A stretch of 51,822 nt of DNA, from the NCBI GenBank assembly GCA_945992255.1, contig CAMFVQ010000061.1:1-51822 (forward strand), written 5' to 3'. How positions within the stretch are numbered: position 1 is the first letter of the stretch; each line of letters begins with the position of its first letter. Under the pieces are notes generated by a model that was given only the letters and a program-made list of their open reading frames with translations, was not told where the DNA came from and did no database searches. Shown here piece by piece: positions 18,008 to 25,967 of the stretch. The position numbers and the translations under genes were made by a program. The DNA is from an uncultured Clostridia bacterium (lineage in GTDB: Bacteria; Bacillota; Clostridia; Christensenellales; UBA3700).

Positions 18008-19092
18008 ATGAAAAAACAAACAAAACAAAAATTGTAGCAATCACAACTATTTGCATTTTGGCATTGGCACTTTGTTGTTTTGCTGGTTGCCAACCAAACT
18101 CTCCAAACAATCCAAACGCACCACAATCCAAGAAGCTATCTTTTGCTAGCAGTATGAATTATTCTGCAATTGGTGGTATAGGAATGCTTTCAGGAGGCTC
18201 AGCTACCAACGTGTCAGCAATGTTGAGAGGTAGCGAAAGTGGCATTACAATGTTGTCTAGCGCTCCTTCTTCTACATTTACCCAAGAGGAAAAGGATGAG
18301 TTTATCCGCAATCTAAATATTGCCCAAGCAACTCTCGGCAATGGTGCAATCAAACAAGAAGTGAAGCCATCAGACAGAGCAGAATATTCGACATTCTACA
18401 CTATCACAGCGACTGACATCACAGGTGAAGCAAAGACATACAGCTTCTATTACAACGAAGTAAGCGACACAGTCAATGCCAATGAGAACGAGGGCAAAGT
18501 AGATGAGGACGAAGAAGAGGAAGACGAACAAGAGATCCATATCCAAGGCATCGTTATTTTGGACGGCGTAGAATACCAACTCACTGGTGACAAAGAGATT
18601 GAGGGCAGTGGCAAAGATCAAGAAGTGGAGATTACTTTCAATATCAAAATGGACGATTCTAAGTATGTAATCATCGAGCAAGAAATGGAAGCAGAAGAAC
18701 AAGAATTTTCTTACTCTCTCTATGAGAATGGCAAACTTGTGAGCAAATCTGAGGTTGAGTACGAGCAAGAAGAGGATGGAGAAATTGAGTTGACTTTCTC
18801 GACAAAAACCGGCACAAGTAAAATGGAATATAGCTATGAATTCGTGAGCACAAGCGAGGGCAAGTTCGTAGAAATCAAGTTCAAAGATACCGCTCAAGCC
18901 AATCGCAAAGCATTGATTAAGATTGTTGAAGATGAAGCAACAGGAGAAGTAACATACGAGTTCGTAGAAAAGACCAATTCTGACAACAAAAACGACAAAG
19001 TTGAAAATCCTGACAACAACAACGATAAGGTTGAAAATCCTGACAATAATGATGAAAAAGTAGAAGAAGGAACTCAAACCCAAGCAATATAA
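18008..19092 (+). CDS. lipoprotein paralogous to the sigma-linked membrane protein; signal peptide frameshifted
   Basis: An acidic lipoprotein of about 360 residues. A strong AAGGAGA binding site at 17994-18000 stands 7 nt before the ATG at 18008. That ATG opens MKKQTKQK and then hits a TAG at 18035. The rest of the protein lies in the -1 frame, where the expected hydrophobic core IVAITTICILALALCCFAGC, including a lipobox ending at Cys, continues without a break to 19092. Shifting back one base in the A5 run at 18027-18031 restores a perfect lipoprotein signal. The apparent TTG start at 18058 has no binding site and lies inside the signal peptide. Late in the protein a (DNNNDKVENP)-type repeat forms a Pro/Asn-rich tail. 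The middle domain matches the 16584-17729 product. Confidence 0.75.
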
Positions 19093-19121
19093 AAAGTCAT
19101 AATCCACACATGATTTTCCCC

Positions 19122-19161
19122 TAAAATAATAGAGATACTCAGCTATCTCTATTATTTTTTT
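19122..19161 (+). terminator. intrinsic terminator after the lipoprotein
   Basis: Stem AATAATAGAGATA/TATCTCTATTATT with a 5-nt loop and a T-run. Confidence 0.85.
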
Positions 19162-19327
19162 GGGGACTTTGACAAGCCTTAACTCCAATGATAAAATTTG
19201 TATCATCAGATATGCAAAACACAATTGATGCTATGCCAACTTATGACCAAGTGGGCTATGATTGGCAGGATACAAGTGAAGTATATCCTATATAAAGTTG
19301 GAATAAAAAAGAAACAAAAATATTCAA

Positions 19328-19375
19328 AAAGTCGATACATATCGATATTTTTGCAAAAAACGAAAGCAAATAAAA
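19328..19375 (+). repeat. dispersed intergenic repeat, copy 1
   Basis: The core TCGATACATATCGATATTTT is followed by GCAAAAAACGAAAGC. Three other intergenic places (25312, 35625 and 38475) share the core and the AT-rich tail ending near CGAAA. Confidence 0.6.
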
Positions 19376-19382
19376 TTTTTTC

Positions 19383-19410
19383 TTGAAAAATATAATTATA
19401 ATGGTATAAT
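19383..19410 (+). promoter_or_regulatory. promoter of the ATC-hydrolase family gene
   Basis: TTGAAA (19383-19388), a 16-nt spacer and TATAAT (19405-19410), 27 nt before the ATG, with AGGAG at 19427-19431. Confidence 0.65.
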
Positions 19411-19437
19411 GGTAATATAAATGTTTAGGAGATTGTT

Positions 19438-19977
19438 ATGTCTAAGATAAAGAACGAACCAAAAAACAAGATGAAACTCGTGCAAGAAATTCGTGGACAG
19501 CTTGAACAACGTGCTACCTGGCTTGCATTGCTTACCAAAGAAGCCGAAGAAAAAGGCATTGACCCAAAAGAGTTTGGTGACAAAGCTATTTTTACTTGCG
19601 GTTGTATGCAAGGCAAAAAGTTGTGTGAAGGCACTCACGACTTGCGCAAACTTAAAAAGAATTTGTTTACTTTCGGTGCAAAAATGATGTTCGAGATGGA
19701 CATTGTGGAAAGCACAGAAGACAAGTTGTCTATCGACTTCCACTATTGTCCACTTGTCAAAGCTTGGCAAAAAATGGGACTCAGTGATGAGGAAATCTCT
19801 CGACTTTGTGATGTGGCAATGATGGGCGACAGGGGTATCGGCAAACAATTCGGCGCAAGACTTGACCTCGAGAAAACTATTGCTCGTGGCGATGATATTT
19901 GCCAAATCAGATATGTGCGTGATGAGAGTATCGCTCAACAAGACACTCCAACAATTCCTCTGAATATCAAGGAATAA
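19438..19977 (+). CDS. L-2-amino-thiazoline-4-carboxylic acid hydrolase family protein
   Basis: A 179-residue soluble protein resembling the ATC hydrolase family, whose founding member opens the thiazoline ring on the route to L-cysteine. Family-like features are the HYCPL segment with Cys104, LSDEEISRLCD near 115-125, the late FGARLDLEKTIARGDDICQIRY segment, and conserved cysteines near 54, 56, 63, 104, 124 and 155. Most clostridial members have no tested activity, so the substrate is uncertain. It stands alone with its own promoter and terminator. Confidence 0.75.
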   Translation: MSKIKNEPKNKMKLVQEIRGQLEQRATWLALLTKEAEEKGIDPKEFGDKAIFTCGCMQGKKLCEGTHDLRKLKKNLFTFGAKMMFEMDIVESTEDKLSIDFHYCPLVKAWQKMGLSDEEISRLCDVAMMGDRGIGKQFGARLDLEKTIARGDDICQIRYVRDESIAQQDTPTIPLNIKE

Positions 19978-19995
19978 ACTTCCAATTATCGATTT

Positions 19996-20022
19996 AGCCA
20001 CTCTTTCGGGTGGCTTTTTTGT
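19996..20022 (+). terminator. intrinsic terminator
   Basis: Stem AGCCAC/GTGGCT with a small loop and a T6 tail after the ATC-hydrolase family gene. Confidence 0.85.
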
Positions 20023-20087
20023 TGGCAAAGCGGATTTTATCAACTATCTTTATGGGTGTTACATTGGATAGTACAATTCACCTACAA

Positions 20088-20117
20088 AAATAAAAAGACC
20101 TATCATGATAGGTCTTA
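20088..20117 (-). terminator. intrinsic terminator overlapping the ybaK stop codon
   Basis: On the minus strand AAGACCTATCATGATAGGTCTT forms an 11-bp perfect palindrome followed by TTTATTTTTG. The stop codon at 20115-20117 is part of the stem. Confidence 0.85.
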
Positions 20118-20585
20118 CATTGTAATATCTCCAACATTTAGGTTGTACAAGTTGACAAGGTCGTCAGGTGCAAGTATGAGCTCCAAGCCTCTGCAACCTG
20201 CCGATATGCCAATTTGTTCATAGAGCAGTGCCACTTCATCGATATATGTCGGATATGATTTTTTCATGCCGATAGGAGTGCAACCGCCACGCATATAGCC
20301 AGTCACGGCAAGCAAATCTTTGGTAGGCAGCATATCAAGCTTTTTGTGACCTGACAGCTTGGCAACTTTTTTCAAGTCGAGGTTGCAACAAACAGGGATA
20401 CAACATACCACGATATTGCCTTTGTCCGACCTAGCAACCAGCGTTTTGAAAACTTGCTCTTGGGGCATATTGGTGACATCTGCCACATGTTTGCCCATTT
20501 CTCGCTCGTCCACGAATTCGTATTCGGCGAGGGTATATTTGATTTTGGCTCTTTCGACTTCTCTTACTGCATTGGTTTTGTTCAT
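20115..20585 (-). CDS. ybaK: YbaK/EbsC family aminoacyl-tRNA deacylase
   Basis: A 156-residue trans-editing protein of the YbaK family, which removes cysteine wrongly attached to tRNA-Pro by prolyl-tRNA synthetase. The family lysine lies in FKTL near residue 47, and the signature GYMRGGCTPIG at about 96-106. The length is normal for the family. A TGATATAAT extended -10 box ends 6 nt before the ATG and no Shine-Dalgarno sequence is present, so the mRNA may be leaderless. It is a single-gene unit. Confidence 0.92.
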   Translation of the reverse strand: MNKTNAVREVERAKIKYTLAEYEFVDEREMGKHVADVTNMPQEQVFKTLVARSDKGNIVVCCIPVCCNLDLKKVAKLSGHKKLDMLPTKDLLAVTGYMRGGCTPIGMKKSYPTYIDEVALLYEQIGISAGCRGLELILAPDDLVNLYNLNVGDITM

Positions 20586-20591
20586 AACTTG

Positions 20592-20600
20592 ATTATATCA
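20592..20600 (-). promoter_or_regulatory. extended -10 promoter of ybaK
   Basis: On the minus strand TGATATAAT ends 6 nt before the ATG. No good -35 box was seen, which fits an extended -10 promoter. Confidence 0.5.
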
Positions 20601-20608
20601 CTATTTTG

Positions 20609-21541
20609 TTATTTTGGTTGCTTTTTGGAGCGAAAAATATGTTTTTTGGTAGTTTTTTGTCCAACAACTTGTATGGCAATGTATGCAATCATCAGCACAA
20701 CGATTGTACCTGCCACCACGCCATACATAGCTCCAACGGACACTTTGTGAGAAAAAAATGTAAGTCGCATGTCGGTAAACTTGTAAATGCCGTCTATGAC
20801 TTCTTGGGGAATGTCAGATTGTTGCAACTGCCTCATTGCGCCAGCCATTGTATGTGTTTTGGCAACAGAAGTGGAATAAGTGCTAGGCAAAAACATCAAA
20901 AAGTTTTGCAAGCCTTTGGCAAAAGATGAGATAGGCATATAAGCACCACAAACAAAGCCGTATGTCGAACTTACTATTGTGCCAACAGCTGAGATTTGAC
21001 CTTGTGACGACAAAAAAGTGTTGACTATAGTGGACAAAAGTGTGCCAAAAAGAGTGAGCAACACTAGGTCAAGCAAGATAAGCACAACATCGACGGCAGT
21101 ATAATACCAACCCACGATTGCCGTATAAATCATACACAAAATGCTGGCGAACAAGCACACAAGCAGAGTGCTGACAAATGTCGATATAAAGTAGGACAAA
21201 GCCACGATATGAGCTTTGACAGGGGATATAAGCAAGTCGTTCCTTGCACCGCTCACTTTATCTTGCACCATCAGCATATTGGAGCAGAAAGCAACTGTCA
21301 CACAGCACACGGCTATGATAGATGAAAATATTTGTCCTGCAACGAGAGAAGACAGGATTTTGTCATCTATACTTATGTTTGGTGGAATGTTGGATACATA
21401 GCTGTCTTTGAAAACTTTTCCCAAAAATGTTGAGTACAAAATGAGCAAAATCACAGGAGTGATGAGCGAAGAAAAGAACAAACCTTTGTCTTTGAAGAAC
21501 AATTTTATATTGCGTTTTGTGAGTTGACCAAGTTCAATCAT
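20609..21541 (-). CDS. ABC-2 type exporter permease (Drr-like)
   Basis: A 310-residue integral membrane permease with about six helices, near residues 20-40, 70-92, 110-135, 145-170, 178-200 and 270-292. A periplasmic loop separates the first two. It is the membrane partner of the ATPase at 21534-22448 and overlaps that gene by 8 nt. The start at 21541 is chosen over an upstream in-frame ATG (21589) because AAGGAGG stands 8 nt before it. Such pairs export drugs, lipids or peptides; the substrate here is unknown. Confidence 0.88.
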   Translation of the reverse strand: MIELGQLTKRNIKLFFKDKGLFFSSLITPVILLILYSTFLGKVFKDSYVSNIPPNISIDDKILSSLVAGQIFSSIIAVCCVTVAFCSNMLMVQDKVSGARNDLLISPVKAHIVALSYFISTFVSTLLVCLFASILCMIYTAIVGWYYTAVDVVLILLDLVLLTLFGTLLSTIVNTFLSSQGQISAVGTIVSSTYGFVCGAYMPISSFAKGLQNFLMFLPSTYSTSVAKTHTMAGAMRQLQQSDIPQEVIDGIYKFTDMRLTFFSHKVSVGAMYGVVAGTIVVLMIAYIAIQVVGQKTTKKHIFRSKKQPK

Positions 21542-22448
21542 TGCTACAACCTCCTTGCAAATTTTTGCCAGTCGCATTGAGAAAAACATCGTCCATATTG
21601 CCTTTTTCTATCTCATAATCTACGAAAATATCAGGGTGAGCTATGATAAGGCTAGTTGCCTCAGCAGTGTTTTTCACCTCGATTTTGAAGCCTTGTGGCA
21701 CAACTGAATAGTCAAGTCCTAGTTGTTTGACCTTGTCTTCAGTGGTGTTGTAAAGTTTGATATAGTCGCCTGTATATTTGTTTTTGAGTGCGATTGGAGT
21801 GCCTTGGGCAACAATTTTTCCGCTGTCTAAGATGACTACATAATCTGCCGTGATAGTCTCTTCCATATAGTGAGTAGTCAAAAGTATGGTCATGTTGTTG
21901 CGGTGGCGAAGTTCGGTGAGAGCTGTCCACACAGTTTGGCGAGTTTGGGGGTCGAGTCCTGTGGTTGGCTCATCAAGTATAAGGATTTTTGGAGAATGAA
22001 TGAGCGCACGAGTGATGTCAACTTTTCGCCGTTGACCGCCAGAGAGCTTGCCAAGTTGCTTTTTGAGCAATGGCTTGATACCCAACAAGTCATCTAAATC
22101 ATCGAGTCGCTTGTAGAATTCATCGCCGTGTATGCCGTATAGGGCGGCACGAGATACCAAGTTGTCCAAGACGGACAAACTTTTGTCCAAGCAACAATCT
22201 TGATACACAACTCCCAGTATGCGTTTGTAGTCGTTGTTGTTGTCAATACTTGCGCCGTCCACAAGCACATTGCCCATATCTCGAGGATATAGTCCGCACA
22301 AAATGTTGATTGTGGTTGATTTGCCTGCTCCGTTGATACCAAGGAAAGCGAAGAGTTCGCCCTCATTCACTTCAAAAGAAATGTCATCGACAGCCTTGAT
22401 GTCGCCGAAAGACTTTTTCAAATGTTCGATTTGTATTATTTTCTTCAT
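21534..22448 (-). CDS. ABC transporter ATP-binding protein (DrrA-like)
   Basis: A 304-residue ATPase of a DrrA-like exporter. Walker A (GINGAGKST) lies at 37-45, the signature (LSGGQRRK) near 135-142, Walker B (ILILDEP) at 155-161 and the H-loop (TTHYMEE) soon after. The C-terminal 80 residues form the extra domain typical of this subfamily. AGGTGAG precedes the ATG. It is the first gene of a two-gene operon with the permease. Confidence 0.93.
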   Translation of the reverse strand: MKKIIQIEHLKKSFGDIKAVDDISFEVNEGELFAFLGINGAGKSTTINILCGLYPRDMGNVLVDGASIDNNNDYKRILGVVYQDCCLDKSLSVLDNLVSRAALYGIHGDEFYKRLDDLDDLLGIKPLLKKQLGKLSGGQRRKVDITRALIHSPKILILDEPTTGLDPQTRQTVWTALTELRHRNNMTILLTTHYMEETITADYVVILDSGKIVAQGTPIALKNKYTGDYIKLYNTTEDKVKQLGLDYSVVPQGFKIEVKNTAEATSLIIAHPDIFVDYEIEKGNMDDVFLNATGKNLQGGCSND

Positions 22449-22518
22449 AACTCACCTATAAGGAATATACGCTGCCAAGATTGTTGATTGGATACTTGAC
22501 CAAACACTCCTTAATAAT

Positions 22519-22546
22519 ACTATAAATCATATAACAAAAAAGTCAA
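22519..22546 (-). promoter_or_regulatory. promoter of the Drr-like operon
   Basis: On the minus strand TTGACT (22541-22546), a 16-nt spacer and TATAGT (22519-22524), about 70 nt upstream of the ATG. Confidence 0.55.
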
Positions 22547-22631
22547 TATAGGTGGCAAAAAATTTACAATGGTGATAAGCTTGTATACTCAGTGACAAGT
22601 GAAAAAATTTAGTCAACTATGCAGTGATGAG

Positions 22632-22658
22632 AAAAACACACCACGGTGAGTGGTGTGC
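22632..22658 (-). terminator. intrinsic terminator of the alcohol dehydrogenase gene
   Basis: On the minus strand CACACCAC/GTGGTGTG with a 5-nt loop is followed by TTTTT. Confidence 0.8.
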
Positions 22659-22717
22659 TTTTGTATTGAGTTGAATTTGGAACAAAAACAACTTTTGAGG
22701 AGAAGAGAAGTGACTCC

Positions 22718-23941
22718 TTAGAAGTCAACTTCAGTGTCATAATAGCAACATTTGAGGAGTTTTTCCATTTCTTCTTGGGTAGGAATACGAGGGTTGGAAC
22801 CTGTACAAGCATCAGCAATTGCATTTTTGGCAATCTCTGGAAGTCTTTCGAGGAAGACATTCTCAGGTACAAATCCTTGCTCGGTTGGATAGCTGTCTGC
22901 TCCATAGTTTTTGATACACGTAGGAATGTTGAGTGCGTGACTCATACCACGTAGATAGTCAATCAATGCTTTGATTTTGGTCTCTAGTGGAGCATTTTCT
23001 TGTGTCAATCTCATTGTGTCGGCGATTTTGCCATAGCGCTTGGCTGCTGTTGGGTCTTTGGCATTGAATGCGATTACCTTAGGCAAATACATTGCGTTGG
23101 CTGCACCGTGAATGATATGTGCGCCATAGTCAGCAAAAGCTGCGCCAGTCTTGTGCGCCATTGAGTGAACGATTCCAAGTAGGGCATTGGAGAACGCCAT
23201 ACCTGCCAAGCATTGGGCATTGTGCATTTCTTCACGGCACTTTTGATCGCCCTCGTATGAAGGAACAAGCTTGCATTCGATCATTTCGATTGCGTGCAAA
23301 GCGAGTGGGTCACTGTAGTCGCTGTTGGCTGTAGATACATAAGCCTCGATTGCGTGAGTCATAGCATCCATACCAGTATGGGCCACTAGTTTCTTTGGCA
23401 TTGTTTCGGCAAGCTCGCTATCCACAATGGCAATATCAGGTGTGATTTCATAGTCTGCGATAGGGTATTTGATACCTTTGTTGTAGTCTGTGATAATAGA
23501 GAAAGCGGTCACTTCGGTTGCTGTGCCAGATGTCGATGGAATAGCACAGAAGTGAGCTTTTTGTCTGAGTGTTGGAATGCCGAATACCTTGCACATATCT
23601 TCAAATGTAGTGTCAGGATATTCATATTTTATCCACATAGCTTTGGCTGCATCGATAGGTGAGCCACCGCCCATTGCAACAATCCAATCAGGTTGGAACT
23701 CGAGCATTTTTGCAGCTCCACTCATCACGGTTTCAACCGATGGGTCAGGCTCAATACCATCAATAATCATTACTTCCATTCCAGCTTCTTTCAAGTAAGC
23801 TTCTGCTTTGTCCAAAAAGCCGAACTTTTTCATACTGCCACCGCCTACGCAAATGACTGCTCGTTTACCTTTTAGACCTTTGAGTGCCTCGAGTGCGCCC
23901 TTACCAAAATACAAATCTCTTGGTAGTGTAAATCTTTTCAT
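22718..23941 (-). CDS. iron-containing alcohol dehydrogenase
   Basis: A 407-residue group III (Fe-dependent) NAD(P)H alcohol dehydrogenase, probably used to reduce aldehydes during fermentation. The nucleotide-binding GGGSPIDAAK lies at about 91-100. Metal ligands are expected at Asp192 and His196 (DAMTHAIEAY), His263 (HSMAHKTGA) and His278 (AHIIHGAANA). All are present, so the enzyme should be active. AGGAGGTTC precedes the ATG, and a near-consensus promoter and a terminator flank the gene as a single unit. The exact alcohol cannot be told from sequence. Confidence 0.93.
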   Translation of the reverse strand: MKRFTLPRDLYFGKGALEALKGLKGKRAVICVGGGSMKKFGFLDKAEAYLKEAGMEVMIIDGIEPDPSVETVMSGAAKMLEFQPDWIVAMGGGSPIDAAKAMWIKYEYPDTTFEDMCKVFGIPTLRQKAHFCAIPSTSGTATEVTAFSIITDYNKGIKYPIADYEITPDIAIVDSELAETMPKKLVAHTGMDAMTHAIEAYVSTANSDYSDPLALHAIEMIECKLVPSYEGDQKCREEMHNAQCLAGMAFSNALLGIVHSMAHKTGAAFADYGAHIIHGAANAMYLPKVIAFNAKDPTAAKRYGKIADTMRLTQENAPLETKIKALIDYLRGMSHALNIPTCIKNYGADSYPTEQGFVPENVFLERLPEIAKNAIADACTGSNPRIPTQEEMEKLLKCCYYDTEVDF

Positions 23942-23999
23942 AATTTTGAACCTCCTAGTACAATATGAACTTGTTAATAATTTAACTAACTCTACATAT

Positions 24000-24028
24000 A
24001 TTATACTCCACTTGGACTATGCGGTCAA
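24000..24028 (-). promoter_or_regulatory. strong promoter of the alcohol dehydrogenase gene
   Basis: On the minus strand TTGACC (24023-24028), exactly 17 nt, and TATAAT (24000-24005), about 58 nt upstream of the start. Confidence 0.75.
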
Positions 24029-24117
24029 TAGGCAATTTTGCAAAAATGTGTAAATAATGTGCAATATTTGTGGAAAATATTGGGGAAATAGGGCAGTTGG
24101 TGCGGAAAAAGATTTTT

Positions 24118-24145
24118 TTGCATATCGGTTAAAATATGTTATAAT
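24118..24145 (+). promoter_or_regulatory. promoter of the PI-PLC-like gene
   Basis: TTGCAT (24118-24123), a 16-nt spacer and TATAAT (24140-24145), about 50 nt before the start. Confidence 0.6.
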
Positions 24146-24196
24146 AGGTATGGGAAATTGTAAAATCAACGATTTGTTGACAGGGGGATGAGATTT

Positions 24197-25234
24197 ATGA
24201 GTAAAAAAGCAAAGATTGCATTGACTGTTGTGGTGGGTGTTGTTGTTTGCTTGGGCATAGTGTTGGGAGCTATGTTTGGTGTAGCTAGCAAGGCTCTCGA
24301 TGACAAAAATCCTGATGAATGGTTGGGCAGTTGGATGGATTGTATATCCGATGATGCATTGCTCACCAATGTGGTGATTCCGGGGTCGCACGACGCTGGC
24401 ACAACACAAATGATGTGGGCAGCAAAGACCCAAGACAAGACTATCAAAGAGCAAATGGATTGTGGTGTAAGATACTTTGATGTACGCCCACAAAACAAGA
24501 ATGGCGATTTGGTTATTTTCCATGGTATGATAACAGGCGAAAGGCTAGAAGTCATAATAGATAATATGCGAAAATTCTTGGATAAAAATCCAAGTGAAAT
24601 GTTGATTGTGGATTTTCAACATTTTCAAGGTGACCAAGCGGCAATGTCGATGACTGATGAACTGATTGTCAGCAAGTTTGGTGATAAGATTGTTCGCAAC
24701 ACGACTGGTAAGTCGGATCTTGACTTTATCAAGTCGCTTACACTCGGCGATGTGAGAGGTAAGGTTGTTGTCTTTTGGGGAAATATATTTGGCGACAAGT
24801 CTAACAGCGATTTTTGTGCAGAGCGTGATTATTTGTTCCAACGCAACAACGATCAAGGCAGTCGAGAGGGGGCAAGTTTGCAATCATTCTATGAAGGAAA
24901 ACTCAACAAAAAGTCCTCGAAAGAATATATCGAAAATGCAATACCTCACTATGTGAATATGTACAAGAAGAGCGGAGGTGGGTTGTTCGTTATGCAAATG
25001 CAACTTACCGATCCAGTTCTCATCGTAGGTCCGCAATATCGAGAGGGTACGCATGTAGCCAATGCAAAGAACTTTATTGACAGCTTGCCTACCAAGGGTT
25101 ATTTTGACCAAGTCAACATAATTATGAGAGATTTTCTTGGCGAGAGCAAGTCCAAGCAAATTATCTCGCTCAACTTGCCAAAAGGCGTTGTCAAACAGGC
25201 TATGGAACAAGAGTTTGAGAGCAGATTGGCATAA
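24197..25234 (+). CDS. phosphatidylinositol-specific phospholipase C-like protein
   Basis: A 345-residue protein with the PI-PLC X-domain fold. Residues 7-31 form a hydrophobic signal or anchor. The two expected catalytic histidines are His65 in IPGSHDAGT and His109 in VIFHGMI. RYFDVRP lies between them, and the later DFQHF and FVMQMQ strands also fit. The enzyme would cleave phosphoinositides or glycolipid anchors outside the cell. The start at 24197 is preferred because AGGGGG lies 9 nt upstream; the ATG at 24188 touches that site and cannot use it. It is monocistronic. Bacterial PI-PLCs can act on host membranes, but the sequence does not show the substrate. Confidence 0.88.
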   Translation: MSKKAKIALTVVVGVVVCLGIVLGAMFGVASKALDDKNPDEWLGSWMDCISDDALLTNVVIPGSHDAGTTQMMWAAKTQDKTIKEQMDCGVRYFDVRPQNKNGDLVIFHGMITGERLEVIIDNMRKFLDKNPSEMLIVDFQHFQGDQAAMSMTDELIVSKFGDKIVRNTTGKSDLDFIKSLTLGDVRGKVVVFWGNIFGDKSNSDFCAERDYLFQRNNDQGSREGASLQSFYEGKLNKKSSKEYIENAIPHYVNMYKKSGGGLFVMQMQLTDPVLIVGPQYREGTHVANAKNFIDSLPTKGYFDQVNIIMRDFLGESKSKQIISLNLPKGVVKQAMEQEFESRLA

Positions 25235-25311
25235 AATGATAGAAAGCTCAATATAGACGAGTAGGACAATAAAAAAAGTATACGATAGTATTGTTGAATA
25301 TTAAAAAGATG

Positions 25312-25371
25312 AAAAGCTCGATACATATCGACCAAAATCAAAATTTTATCAAGAAAGCGAAATATGGAAAA
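25312..25371 (+). repeat. dispersed intergenic repeat, copy 2
   Basis: TCGATACATATCGA at 25318-25331, followed by an AT-rich tail that ends in AAAGCGAAA. It lies between the PI-PLC-like gene and the tRNA gene. Confidence 0.6.
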
Positions 25372-25460
25372 GAAATCGAAATTGGGCAAAAAAGTAGCCG
25401 ATAGAAAATATACTATGACAAGCTATGATGGAATATTGCCCAAAATTTTTGAAAAAGGCT

Positions 25461-25489
25461 TTGACAAAAGCTCTTGTATGTGATAATAT
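25461..25489 (+). promoter_or_regulatory. promoter of tRNA-Ser
   Basis: TTGACA (25461-25466), a 17-nt spacer and TAATAT (25484-25489), about 38 nt before the tRNA. Confidence 0.6.
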
Positions 25490-25527
25490 ACTTATGCTAA
25501 CCAATATTTGATATGGACTGCGGCTAT

Positions 25528-25618
25528 GGAGAAATACCCAAGAGGCCGAAGGGGCTCCCCTGCTAAGGGAGTAGTACGGGAAACCGTAGCGAGGGTTCAA
25601 ATCCCTCTTTCTCCGCCA
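25528..25618 (+). tRNA. tRNA-Ser (anticodon GCT)
   Basis: A 91-nt class II tRNA. Acceptor GGAGAAA pairs with TTTCTCC, the discriminator is G and CCA is encoded. The anticodon stem CTCCC/GGGAG encloses CTGCTAA, giving anticodon GCT (25562-25564), which reads AGC and AGT. The long variable arm (TAGTACGGGAAACCGTAGC) is typical of serine tRNA. The T-arm is GAGGG-TTCAAAT-CCCTC. Confidence 0.97.
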
Positions 25619-25620
25619 AC

Positions 25621-25650
25621 AAAAACGAGCTGTTATAAAGCTCGTTTTTT
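25621..25650 (+). terminator. intrinsic terminator of tRNA-Ser
   Basis: Stem AAAAACGAGC/GCTCGTTTTT with a 9-nt loop, 2 nt after the CCA end. Confidence 0.8.
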
Positions 25651-25913
25651 GTTTCAAGAAGTATAAAGAGGGATTTGAAGAGAGCGTAAAGAAAGGTTGC
25701 CAGTGGCAAGCTTTTAGCGGCTGACCACGAGTGAAGAGAGGCACAGGCGCTTGCATTTGTGAAAATCGAGCGAGTGGTCTAAGACAATACGCACGACTTG
25801 TCGTGCAAAATGCGAAGCATTGTTGCTTGCAACAGCATTGTCGCACCCCAAAGACTTTTTGCAAGTGAAAGCAGCATTTTGTAATATAACCTTGCAAAAA
25901 GACAAGAAGAAGA
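25651..25913. other. structured non-coding spacer between two tRNA 3' ends
   Basis: No credible gene is seen. It holds several small dyads (TTGCCAGTGGCAA, GCACGACTTGTCGTGC, AATGCGAAGCATT). It also holds an exact 15-nt inverted copy of the tRNA T-arm region at 25665-25679, matching 25597-25611. It looks like the remnant of an integrated element, though a structured RNA cannot be excluded. Confidence 0.4.
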
Positions 25914-25928
25914 CCTCTTTCTCCGCCA
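25914..25928 (+). repeat. direct repeat of the tRNA-Ser 3' end (attachment-site-like)
   Basis: CCTCTTTCTCCGCCA is identical to the last 15 nt of the tRNA (25604-25618), CCA included. Site-specific integration at a tRNA 3' end leaves such a copy at the far end of the element. The enclosed segment is only about 310 bp, so a deleted element is the likely history. Confidence 0.6.
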
Positions 25929-25929
25929 T

Positions 25930-25967
25930 AAGGAATCGCGTTTGAACACACGGTTCCTTTATTTTTG
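25930..25967 (+). terminator. second terminator after the duplicated tRNA end
   Basis: AAGGAATCG/CGGTTCCTT stem with one G-U pair, then TTATTTTTG. It begins 2 nt after the duplicated CCA, the position a tRNA terminator would have. The region from here to 26150 holds nothing else recognisable. Confidence 0.6.

Larger units (their letters stand above)
19162..19437 (+). other. intergenic stretch with two promoters, a mini-ORF and a dispersed repeat
   Basis: Together with the preceding terminator this is a 345-nt stretch without a clear gene. TTGACA-N17-TAAAAT at 19169-19197 is a good promoter. About 8 nt after its likely start site an ATG (19212) opens a 27-codon frame ending at 19295 with no binding site; it may be noise or a gene remnant. 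The repeat core TCGATACATATCGA lies at 19332-19345. Confidence 0.4.

Noticed and set aside
25349-25951. A 200-residue minus-strand open frame across the tRNA gene
   Set aside because: It reads the antisense of tRNA-Ser and the structured spacer, a well-known source of false proteins; it has no binding site or family pattern.
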